This document shows positions 10,910 through 19,522 of a stretch of 64,000 bases of DNA, piece after piece. Both the position numbers and the translations under genes were made by a program. Each line of letters starts with the position of its first letter. The first letter of the stretch is position 1. The notes under the pieces were generated by a model. The model made no database searches, was not told the DNA's origin, and saw nothing but the letters and a program-made list of their open reading frames with translations. This stretch comes from Rebecca billardiae RCC1528 (Eukaryota; Haptophyta): NCBI GenBank assembly GCA_965240325.2, contig OZ251222.1, positions 4,340,001-4,404,000 on the forward strand, given 5' to 3'.

Positions 10910-11742
10910 CCGCGCCGCTGCGCGTGCGCGCGCGCGCGCTGCTCGCCGCCGCCCTGGCGGCGCAGGGGCGGCATGCGGAGGCGGAGGCGGCGGCCGAGCA
11001 GGCGTGCGCGGAGGGTGGCGGCGCGCTCGCCGAGCCGAGCGCTGCCGCGCGCGAGGCGGCGCGCACGCTCGCGCGCGTGCAGCACAGCGCGCGAGAGGCG
11101 GCCGCGCGGCGCGACGCCGCGGCGGAGTCGCTGCCGCGCGCAACAGCCGCGGCCGACGCGGCCGCGGCCGAGGCGGCGGGCGCGCGGCGCGCGGCGGCTC
11201 GGCTCGCGGCGGAGGTCGAGCTGTGCGCGCGCGAGCTCGGCGAGGCCGACGCACGCCGCGCCGCCGACGCCACCGCCGCCGCCGCCTCGGCCGCGCGGCT
11301 GCGCGCGCTGCTCGGTGGCGCTGTGCTGCGGCTGCCGCCCGCGCGGCCGCAGCCGCACGGCGCGGGTGGCGCGCCCGCCGGCGGTGGCGGCGGCGGCGTG
11401 GCGCTTGCGGGCGTGCACCTCCTCCGCGCGCTCGGGCTTGGTGCGGGCCCGGCGGACGCGCGCTCGGCGCTCGGCCCGGCGCAGCTGCGCGGGCTCGAGC
11501 GCGCGGTGCGCCGCGGCGCCTCCGCAGCGCGCGCGCACGCGTCCGTGAGCGCGCTGCGGCAGCAGCTGCACGCGCTGGCGTACGATGTACACAGGCACGC
11601 GCTGGGCGGCGCGCTGTGGCGGGACGAGCTGCTCACCACGTTCGCCCGCGCGACGGCGGCGACGCACGTCAAGCCGATGCGGCCGGCACTTGCTGCGGGA
11701 GGGGCGCCGGGCGTCGAGACGCGCGCGCAGTCGAGGTCGTAG
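6019..11742 (+). CDS. Giant N-terminal-motor kinesin with coiled coil and kinesin-light-chain-like TPR tail
   Basis: 1907 codons without an evident intron. The motor occupies about residues 27-460: VFVRVRPLLPRE, P-loop AYGQTGSGKTHT (about 110), switch I NRHSSRSHAVV (about 270), switch II LVDLAGSERV (about 323), INSSLLGLG, and VPYRDSKLTAILHDAIGG (about 410). All nucleotide-contact motifs are intact. Residues about 470-990 are an Ala/Glu/Arg-rich heptad region, probably coiled coil. About 995-1670 holds repeated helical pairs such as LSGLATALSAQGRHAEAEAL and LARAGRWEEAEAELARAHAG with kinesin-light-chain-style spacing, broken by polyglycine linkers. A short coil and a unique C-terminal domain (about 1780-1907) end the protein. 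It is a microtubule motor, and the TPRs probably bind cargo. Base composition is extreme, so small assembly errors in GGC or GCG runs are possible. Confidence 0.88.
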
Positions 11743-12431
11743 TGTCACAGCGGACGATGGATACGCGCTGCCACTCTGTCAACTGCAGTGCCGGCCAGCC
11801 GGCGCAGCCCCAGCCAGCGGCGCTGCACTCTGCAGCCCGGCTCATGGCTCTTCTAGAGTGCGTACTGACTGGCTAGCCAAGCTCTGCGCGGCTGAGGCAC
11901 GCATCGACCGCGAGCAGCATGACGGCCCGACTCTCCGCGCGGCGGACGGAGTGGCACGGCCACACGGCCCTGCTCAGTACTCGCTGCTCCCGCCACCTGT
12001 TCACATCCCGACGATTTGAGCCGCGCGACGTTCCGCCTAGCCGAGCGGAGACTCCTTGGCAAGCGACGGCCCGTCCGGCGGTCGGACCGCGGGCTGGTTG
12101 GCGCGGGTCCCAGCGCAGGACGCGAGTTCGTCCTGACCGCGTCGTCATGAGTGCGGACGCCAACGATGACGGCCGACACTGATGGTGGCGGCTCTCTGGG
12201 TCGGTGCCGTCAGACGGAGTCGCCGATGTTCGACGACTGTGCCGTGGGCTGTGGGTGTGGGACCTTTCACCGCGGAGTGGGCGTTGGGGGCGGCTCGGCT
12301 CGTCTTATGTCGTGCATGCGCGGCTGCTTTGGACCGCCATCGCTTTCCCCTTTTCCGGCGGACGTCTTTGTCGCGCACCTTCGCGCCCGGGCTGCATGCC
12401 TGCATTCAGTCATTCACGCTGCACCGCACAC
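11743..12431. other. Intergenic region
   Basis: About 690 bp between two plus-strand genes. Short open frames here have no protein-like features. It probably contains the 3' end of the kinesin transcript and the 5' region of the next gene. Confidence 0.45.
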
Positions 12432-13127
12432 ATGCTCGTGCCGCGACGCGCCGTGCTCCTGCTCGCGTCGTCTCTCCAGCCCGCGCGCCTGATGGTGCCC
12501 GCAGCCGCCGCCGCGCCGAGGAAGGTCGACCCGGAGTACCCGGGGACCGCCGTCGAGCGCATGTACGCCTGCCGCCAGCGCGTGGCCGAGCTCGCCGCCG
12601 GCGGCGGGTTTGATGGCGACTGGGGCTCCAAGGTGAGGAAGAATCTGCTCGCGGCCGCGGGGCTGCGCGACCTCCCCGACGCGCGGCCCGGGCAGGGGTA
12701 CACGGGGCACGCATTCAACGATTTCAACCACTGCGACGCGACCACGATGCTCATCGACGTCGCCGACTCGAACAACGAGGGCCGTGTACCCGGTATCGCG
12801 TTCAACAACCCGCTCGGCAACGGCATCCGCATCGCCTCGGTGCCCGAGCTCGGGGCCGGCGGCTCGTGGTCGACGTGCATCATCGGCAACAACGAGGAGC
12901 CGCCGCACGACGTCGCCCACGTGCAGTTCCAGTCGCGCATCGCGTTCAAGCTCGTCTGGCTGCCGCCGAGCTTCGAATCGTTTGCGCTGCTCGACGACGG
13001 CGGCAACGAGCTGGCGACCGGCCGACCCACCGGCCAGCTGCCCGCGCTGCGCGAGCGCCAGGCGAACTATCAGACCGTTCGTGGTGGGCGGTACGATCCG
13101 ATGCGCGGAAAGAGCCCCGCGGCGTAG
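12432..13127 (+). CDS. Conserved-looking algal protein with signal or plastid leader, function unknown
   Basis: 231 codons from ATG 12432; an in-frame ATG at 12396 is an alternative. The chosen start gives a hydrophobic leader (MLVPRRAVLLLASSL followed by AAAAAP), consistent with secretion or a bipartite plastid signal. The mature part is far less biased than neighbouring low-complexity proteins: YTGHAFNDFNHCDATTML, GIAFNNPLGNGIRIASVPEL, GGSWSTCIIGN, PPHDVAHVQFQSRIAFKLVW and NYQTVRGGRYDPMRG. The density of aromatic, Asn and Asp residues suggests a folded domain under selection. I do not recognise the family and assign no activity. Confidence 0.72.
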   Translation: MLVPRRAVLLLASSLQPARLMVPAAAAAPRKVDPEYPGTAVERMYACRQRVAELAAGGGFDGDWGSKVRKNLLAAAGLRDLPDARPGQGYTGHAFNDFNHCDATTMLIDVADSNNEGRVPGIAFNNPLGNGIRIASVPELGAGGSWSTCIIGNNEEPPHDVAHVQFQSRIAFKLVWLPPSFESFALLDDGGNELATGRPTGQLPALRERQANYQTVRGGRYDPMRGKSPAA

Positions 13128-13539
13128 AGGTCGACGGGCAGGCTTCGTCGGGCGAGGCCGACCGCCGCGGGCTGTGCTGCTGACTAGCGGAAGCGGTGTC
13201 CGCCTCGGCCTGTGCGGCGGGTCCTACTCGAGACTTTCGAGTGATCGACGCCGGGTCACAGACGTGACGAGACGGTGGGCCGTGCCCGTTACTATAATAT
13301 ATTTAATGATAATCGTCGTGACTGCCATCACTCATCAGGTGATCAGCATCACCACTCGTCGTCACACGTCGTACCCGTTATCTGTCTGTTACGCCGTCAT
13401 CCGGCTCAGCCGTCCGATCGCACTCGCTGTCTCACACGCAGCCGCACTGTCACCCCGAAGGCCACTCCCATGGAGCAGCACGCAGGCCATGCCAATGTCC
13501 CACGCCCCAAAGTCCGTCAGCACGCGGTGACGGCGCCCC
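13128..13539. other. Intergenic region between convergent genes
   Basis: About 410 bp with a short AT-richer patch at 13290-13310. Nothing else is recognised. It lies between a plus-strand stop and a minus-strand stop, so it should hold two 3' ends. Confidence 0.45.
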
Positions 13540-15375
13540 TCAGCTCGCTGCCCGAATCTGCGCCACAGCCGCCACAGCCGCCGCCGCCGCCGCGCGCGTC
13601 GTGCGCTGCGCGCCCGCCTGCCCCTTGGTCCGCGCGCACGTCGTGGAGGCGGTCGCGCCCCGCGCCGGCCAGGCCGCGCCGCTGGCGTTGCCGCTCGCCG
13701 CGGAGATCGTCGCCCGCGGCGGCGCCGGCGTGCGCGGCCGCGGGTGCGACAGCCTGGGCGCGCGCAGCGGGGGCGGGTAGGCGAGCGGCACGAGCTGGTC
13801 CTGCTCCTTGCACCCCTCGAGCCGCAGCCCGAGCGTCTCGTCGTTGCCGCGGCCCCAGCCGAAGATGCGGCCGTCGGCGGAGACGGCGAGGCTGATGCCG
13901 TCGGCCGAGCCGCCGGCGGAGACGGAGACGATGCGCTCGCTGCGAAGCGCCTCGATCCGCCGCGGCACGTCCACGTCCTCGTCGGTGCCGTGGCCGAGCT
14001 TGCCCGAGTCGCCGCCGCCAAACGACCAGACGCCGCCGGCCGCGTCGACGCACAGCGAGTGCTCGACCGCCGCGGCGGCTGCGACGATGCGCACGGCGCG
14101 CAGACCGCTCACGCGCGTGGGCAGCTGCGCCGAGCGGTCCCCGCCGATGCCCAGCCGGCCGCAGCTCCCCTCCCCGCACGCGTACAGCTCGCCCGCCGCC
14201 GTCACAAACAGCGAGTGCTCCGCGCCCGCCGCGACGCCCACCACGTCCGCGGGCAGCGCGTCGACGCGCGTGGGCCGCAGCACGCCCGCGGAGGGCGCGG
14301 CGGGGAACGAGGCGGTGGCCTCGCCGAGGAGGTGCTCGGGGGCAAAGCCGAGCGCGGACGCGCCGCCGTCCTCCTCGTCCTCCTCGTCCTCCCCGCAGTC
14401 GCTGTCGCCGGAGCCGCTGCTCGCAGTGTCGCGCCGCACGCTCAGGCCGAGCGCGCCGCTGCTGCTCGCGCCGCAGGCGAACGCCTCGCCCGCGGCGGTG
14501 GCGAAGAGCGAGTGCGCGTGGCCCGCCGAGATCGCGCGCACGCGCACGCCGCGCATCGCCTCGATCCGCCGCGGCGCGTGCTCGTCGCCCGCGCGGCCGT
14601 GGCCGAGCCGGCCGTCGTCGCCGCGCCCCCACGCAAACGCGGCGCCGCACTCGGCGAGGGCGAGCGAGTGCTGCAGCCCCGCCGAGACGGCGACGACGCG
14701 CATGCGCGAGAGGCCGAGGACGGGGCGCGGCAGCCCGAGCGCGGCGTCCACGCGGCCCAGCGCCGGGTCGCCCCGCGCGCCGAACGCGTACAGCCGGCCG
14801 CTCTCGCTCACGGCGAGCGTGCGCGTGAAGTGCGCGGCGACGCAGTGCCAGCGCACGCCGGCCGCCGCGCGCACCTCGAGCGGCGCCGGCGCGACGCGCG
14901 CCTCGGCGCCGTGGCCGAGGAGCCCGGGCGTCGATTCGCCGTCCTCCTCGCGCTCTTCCGTGCCGCACGTGAGCAGCCGCCCCTCCGCGTCCACGAACGC
15001 GCAGTGGAAGTTCGCGGCGGCGACCACGCTCGGCACGCCAGCACGCCGGCGCCGCTCGTCCCAGCAGAGCTTCTGCGTCCACGAGCACTCGCCGAACGGC
15101 AGGCTGGGGGGTACTTCGATGTTGCGCTCGGCTGCGCGCAGCCGGAGCGCCTGCTCCACCACCGACTGGTACTCGCCGCCCGCGGTGTGCGCGGGCGCGT
15201 GGAAGAGCCGCGCCGTGCAGTCGACGAGCGCGAGGTCCTCGGGCTCGGGGAGGTGCGCGACGACGGCGACGAGGAGCTCCGTGGGCAGTGACGCGAGCGT
15301 GAGCGCGCCATCCGCTGGCCCGGCTGCCTCCACGGCGGGCCGCTTATGCCTCGCGTGCTGCCTGGACGACCGCAT
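13540..15375 (-). CDS. F-box and RCC1-repeat (beta-propeller) protein
   Basis: 611 codons from ATG 15375. Two upstream in-frame ATGs (15498, 15627) would add 41 or 84 residues of less convincing sequence. An F-box is visible at about residues 26-57 (LASLPTELLVAVVAHLPEPE then LALVDCTARLF). It is followed by RCC1-type repeats, each with GxxHSL and AxGxGxxGxLGxG signatures: VSAGLQHSLALAE, FAWGRGDDGRLGHG, AAGAEHSLFVTAAGELYACG, WSFGGGDSGKLGHG and FGWGRGNDETLGL. An acidic loop (EDEEDEEDG) interrupts the propeller. F-box/RCC1 proteins are usually SCF ubiquitin-ligase substrate adaptors, the propeller binding the target. The Ala/Pro-rich C-terminus may be disordered or run past an undetected splice site. 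Confidence 0.85.
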   Translation of the reverse strand: MRSSRQHARHKRPAVEAAGPADGALTLASLPTELLVAVVAHLPEPEDLALVDCTARLFHAPAHTAGGEYQSVVEQALRLRAAERNIEVPPSLPFGECSWTQKLCWDERRRRAGVPSVVAAANFHCAFVDAEGRLLTCGTEEREEDGESTPGLLGHGAEARVAPAPLEVRAAAGVRWHCVAAHFTRTLAVSESGRLYAFGARGDPALGRVDAALGLPRPVLGLSRMRVVAVSAGLQHSLALAECGAAFAWGRGDDGRLGHGRAGDEHAPRRIEAMRGVRVRAISAGHAHSLFATAAGEAFACGASSSGALGLSVRRDTASSGSGDSDCGEDEEDEEDGGASALGFAPEHLLGEATASFPAAPSAGVLRPTRVDALPADVVGVAAGAEHSLFVTAAGELYACGEGSCGRLGIGGDRSAQLPTRVSGLRAVRIVAAAAAVEHSLCVDAAGGVWSFGGGDSGKLGHGTDEDVDVPRRIEALRSERIVSVSAGGSADGISLAVSADGRIFGWGRGNDETLGLRLEGCKEQDQLVPLAYPPPLRAPRLSHPRPRTPAPPRATISAASGNASGAAWPARGATASTTCARTKGQAGAQRTTRAAAAAAVAAVAQIRAAS

Positions 15376-15904
15376 CCGTTCGACGCGCGTCGCGAAGGGT
15401 TCGCCGCTGAAGGCAGATTCCCTCGGCACGGCCGCGCGCGTTGTGTGGCTTGCGTGAGGGCGAATCACCGCGGCGAGGTCCTTCGACTGAACCAGCATGC
15501 GTATCAGTGGTTCGTCTTTGTGAGACCGAACTGGGCGCGCCACGATGCCAGTCAAGCGCCAGTCAAAAAGCGCTGCAGTGGTTAGATAGAAGCGTGGAGT
15601 AGGAATCTCGGACGCGATTCCCGCCACGAGCTCGATACTTTATGACCAAATAGCAGCACCGAGCGCCACCAGAATGCGATCTTGCGAGCTCTTCCCGCCA
15701 ATGCCTTCATCAAACTTGCATGCTCTGAATTGATGACCTCACTTGACCTTCCGATCCGTTCAGTCTTGGTTCAGTCAAGTCTGGTGCTCCAGACCTTCGG
15801 CCGGCTTCGCCGAGCCAAGGGCCGCCGAGCGGCAAACGTGTTGAGTGCCGAACCGGAAGGACTGCCCGTTCGTCTCGGCTTCGAGCAGATTCGCGCCCAC
15901 CATC
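15376..15904. promoter_or_regulatory. Divergent intergenic region
   Basis: 529 bp between the head-to-head F-box/RCC1 and ferredoxin/zinc-finger genes. It must carry the 5' regions of both. Part could be coding if the minus-strand gene uses an upstream start. Confidence 0.35.
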
Positions 15905-16972
15905 ATGCGGCCGCACCGGCGGCTAGTACTCGCGCTGCTCGCGTCGTCGGGCATCGCCCCGAGCCCGCGCACGCTCGGCGTTGGCTGCACGGCGGCCAGA
16001 GCACCTCCCAGCCGCCGCGCCGCGCCCCCTCCGCCGGAGGTCCGCGTCCGCTTCAGGCAGCGCGAGGTGCTCGTGCGCGAGGGCGAGACGCTGCGCTCGG
16101 CGCTGCTGCGGCGAGGGCTGACGCCACACAACGGGCGCGCGCAGCAGATCAACTGCCGCGGTCTCGGGACGTGTGGGACGTGTGCTGTGGAGATTGTGCC
16201 CACGGACGACGCGCCGAACGCCGCCGTCCTCCCCAGCACGCGCACGCGCGTGGAGGACGCGCGGCTCTCGCTGCCGCCGCACGCGCCTCCGCTCGCGCCG
16301 CGCCTACGCCTGGCATGCCAGTGCCGCGTCGTCGCTCGGGCGGACGGCGACGCCACCGGCGCGCGCACTGGCGCCGGTGGCGCCGCCTCCGCCCCCGCTG
16401 CCGACGGCGCGCCCACCCCGCCCCGCGAGCTGCCCGTGCTGCACGTGCGCAAGCACAGCGGCTTCTGGGGGCAGCACGAGGGCGAGGTGCGCGAGCCGAC
16501 GGGCAAGCGGGAGCCGGTGGCGCTGCCCTTCGGCGGGCTCGAGTTTGTGCTCGATGCGCATGCGGATGCCGCGCCGGGCGGCGCGCCTCCGGCGGCCGAC
16601 GCCGGCGAGGCGGCGCGCCCACGCGCAGACGTGGCGGCCGAGGGCGCGCCTGCGCCCGCCCACCCGGGCGCAGACGGCCAAGCGCTGCAGCGGCTCGAGC
16701 AGATGCGGCAGACGGTGGGCGTGTGCGCGTGCTGCCTCGGATCCGAGGTCGTCCCCTGCCCTGCGTGCGACGGGCGGGGCGAGTACGACACCGACCCGTA
16801 CGTGATCCCCGACCTGCCGCCGCTGCAGGACGGCTCGCGCGTACACGCCGTCTCCACCGTCACGTGCAGCAGCTGCCACGGCGCCGGGCAGGTGGTGTGC
16901 CGCGCGTGCTTCGAGGGCGACGGCTGGGACGTTGAGGCCGTGCGCGCGAGGATGCGCCGAAAGCCCGACTGA
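15905..16972 (+). CDS. Plastid-type [2Fe-2S] ferredoxin domain fused to a DnaJ-like CxxC zinc finger
   Basis: 355 codons from ATG 15905. The first residues (MRPHRRLVLALLASSG) form a signal peptide followed by a basic, Ser/Ala/Pro-rich stretch, as in bipartite plastid leaders. A ferredoxin fold follows: GETLRSALLRRGL, then INCRGLGTCGTCAVEIV with cysteines spaced C-x5-C-x2-C, and the fourth cysteine in LACQCRVV. After a linker containing HVRKHSGFWG and LPFGGLEFVL come four cysteine pairs: VCACC, PCPACDGRG, CSSCHGAG and CRAC. This matches the zinc-binding pattern of DnaJ central domains and of plastid BSD2/PSA2-type thiol chaperones. I infer a plastid redox or assembly factor. No J-domain is present. 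The protein ends 50 bp before the next open frame. Confidence 0.82.
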   Translation: MRPHRRLVLALLASSGIAPSPRTLGVGCTAARAPPSRRAAPPPPEVRVRFRQREVLVREGETLRSALLRRGLTPHNGRAQQINCRGLGTCGTCAVEIVPTDDAPNAAVLPSTRTRVEDARLSLPPHAPPLAPRLRLACQCRVVARADGDATGARTGAGGAASAPAADGAPTPPRELPVLHVRKHSGFWGQHEGEVREPTGKREPVALPFGGLEFVLDAHADAAPGGAPPAADAGEAARPRADVAAEGAPAPAHPGADGQALQRLEQMRQTVGVCACCLGSEVVPCPACDGRGEYDTDPYVIPDLPPLQDGSRVHAVSTVTCSSCHGAGQVVCRACFEGDGWDVEAVRARMRRKPD

Positions 16973-17021
16973 TGCGGCGGGCCATTCGCGCCCCATGATT
17001 CCATGAGTACGCTGCCGGTGA

Positions 17022-18059
17022 CCAGTCGGTATACGGCCGCACAGTTCGTCCGCATTAATTAATATTTATTATGGCGGTCGATCCACCACCATCAGGGTGA
17101 GTGGCTCGAGAAACTACGAGATCGCGGCGAGCGCGCTCGGGATCCCCAGCCCGGTCTGCGCGCCGCTGGCCCAGGCCGGGGCGTACGTGCCCACGCGCTC
17201 GGGTCCCGGCATCCGGGTGGACGCGTACGGCGACGCGCTCCTCAGCACGTCAGGCCGCAACGCGCTCCCCGGCGACCACGTCGCACGCTACCGGCACGAC
17301 CCGGTGATCCGCGTGCTGGCGGGGTTCTTCCGCACGTACGCCGGTGTGTACGCCGTGCCGGAGGACACCTGGATCTTCGGCTCGGTGCACGCCCAGTCCA
17401 CCGCCCAGGCGCAGGCGGTGCTCGGCACGGACCGCAAGTGCGTGCCGGTGGTGGACCTGAGTGCCGAGGTGCACGGCAACTGTACCCTGTTCGAGGTCAA
17501 GACCATCTCGCTGAGCCCGTCGCGCTACAGGGTGAGCGACGGCCGCAACGGTGCGGTGCGCCACCGCGCGGAACTCGTCCCGCGCGAGCGGCGCAAGCAG
17601 CTGCAGCTCCTCGACCGCGAGGTCTACGGCACGCTTGAGGGCCAGGTGGGCCCATACGAGGCGCGGCTCTACACCTTCCCCGCGATCGTCCCGATTGTTG
17701 TGGGGGCGTTCGGCGAGTGGAGCGCGGAGGTGGACCTCACCCTCAAGAAGATCGCCAAGATGGGGCGGGACACGTGGCGCGCGCGCCTCAGCGCGCCCTC
17801 GTGCCCCGCCGCCGAGCGCGCGCTGCTCGGCACCATGCGGCGCGAGCTGGGCATGCGCTGCCTGCGTGGCCAGGCCAAGATGCTCATCGCCCGCGCGCGC
17901 ATGGCGCACGTGCGCCCGGGGGCACGCGCCCGCGGGGGCGCTGCAACCGACGACTACTTCGAGACGACGGCTGACGACGCGTGGCACCGCGACCACCGCG
18001 GTGGCGCGCGCGCGTCGACGCCAGACGGTGCGTCGAGCTTCCGCTCGGCGATGGAGTGA
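17022..18059 (+). pseudogene. ATG-less open frame with a PD-(D/E)xK nuclease-like domain (retroelement-type remnant)
   Basis: The frame is open from 17022 to the stop at 18059 (345 codons) but has no ATG until far inside the conserved region. Hence a 5'-truncated copy, or the last exon of a gene whose upstream exon I cannot identify. A strong donor-like AGGGTGAGT sits at 17094-17102. The sequence has RYRHDPVIRVLAGFF, a possible nuclease core with Asp in VPVVDLSAE and then FEVKTI (D-x(n)-ExK), and later FPAIVPIVVGAFGEWSAEV. In my recollection this resembles the C-terminal nuclease-like part of reverse-transcriptase-containing proteins in protists. No reverse transcriptase is present in the window. 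The family call is tentative. Confidence 0.45.
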
Positions 18060-19522
18060 TGGGTGACTACGAGGGGGTGGGGACGACGGCGAGGAGCGCT
18101 GATCCTGGTGTTTGTCTCTGCTGCTCGATCTGCTGCTACAGCTTGCTGACTTTGATAACGCCTGCCCGTTGGCCGTTGCATACCACGTCGTTAATATATA
18201 TAAATAATAAAAACTGTGTAACATAAATATTATATATATATAATATTACTACTACTAATATTCACTACGTAGCACTTGATGGCGCAGAACCTCGTCGGCG
18301 ACTGCCTGTCCTCGCCCTCGGTGCCAGGCGCCGTTGCGCCGCGCGCGCCGAGTCGGCGGTCGCGGACCCGGAGGCCGGAGTCGTCGTCAGTCGTCTCACT
18401 GGCGCAACTCATCCGCCCGATCAGAAGATGAAGCAGGCTACGATCATACATGCTATGATCATCTGGAGTAGTGGTGCGAATGAGGCTAAGGCTGTCGTGA
18501 TGGTCTGTCCGCCGGGGCTCCGCCGCATCACTGCCAGGGTCAGGACCGTAGTGCCTTCCGATGATCACTCAGTGATAGCACTGGCTGCATCCGGGCCTGA
18601 CAGTGACCGGCTGTCCACCCCGTCCGCGGCCGGGGCTCGACATGAGTTCCGAGCACGGCGGTTCAGTCCGACGGCCGGACGCGCACTCTCAGTACTCACA
18701 GTCATCTGCTGAACGTAGATGTACACAGTCTACACGCGGCCTGCTGACCGCGTCAGAAAAGCACTCATCAGTACTATTTAAGCTGCGCGCGGCCTGATTG
18801 TAGTTGTACCTGGACTGTCCGCGGAAGCTTGCCGCCTACGCCATGAGTGTTACCACGGCGGATGCCGCGGGCGGCCCAAGTCGCAGTAGTCACCGGCTTG
18901 ACGGGCCGCTGACGAGCGGCGCCAGCTACGTGCGGTCGTATGGGTGGCCTTCCGGTCCGCCCGTTCAGTCCGCAACGGTTCGCGGGAAAGAACCCGAGCC
19001 ACTGCGGAGTACGCGGCCGGCGCCGGCTGCTGTCGTGACTTCAGACTTGTCCGAGCAGTCCGGCCGGGCAGAGTACATGTCACGCTGAAGCGCGGGACAT
19101 GGATGCACGCTTCCGGCCGCACCCGAGGCTGAGGAGTGTGGGCGTGTACTGGATCATGATTCCGTTACTTCCGGGTACACCCCCATATTAATATCAGGGG
19201 CGGATTGACGAACGATTCATCAATTCCCTTTCACAGTCATGACGAGATATGATCATCTTGTACGCTTAATATTGGCCATTGGGGGGGCATACAGTAACTC
19301 CCAACCCGTCTCCAGTACTGCGTGGTTCGCTCTTACCCGCCTCCAGTGTGGTTCACCGATGGCTGTTTCAGCCCGGGCTTGTGTGGCGGCGCTCGCGGCC
19401 GGTTCTCATTACTTGCAGCCTCAGGGTGGGCTGTGCACGGGTGCGGCTGCACTGCTGAGGACGCCGGCTCTCGCCTGGTCTCGCTTGGAGGCGCGTGCGG
19501 TCACGCGCAGCGCTTGACAGCA
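18060..19522. other. Intergenic region with an AT-palindrome island
   Basis: About 1.46 kb. Position 18185-18265 is very AT-rich and contains a self-complementary AATATT...AATATT stretch at about 18226-18247 followed by ACT repeats. The remainder has stops in all frames and no recognised RNA or gene. Confidence 0.5.
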
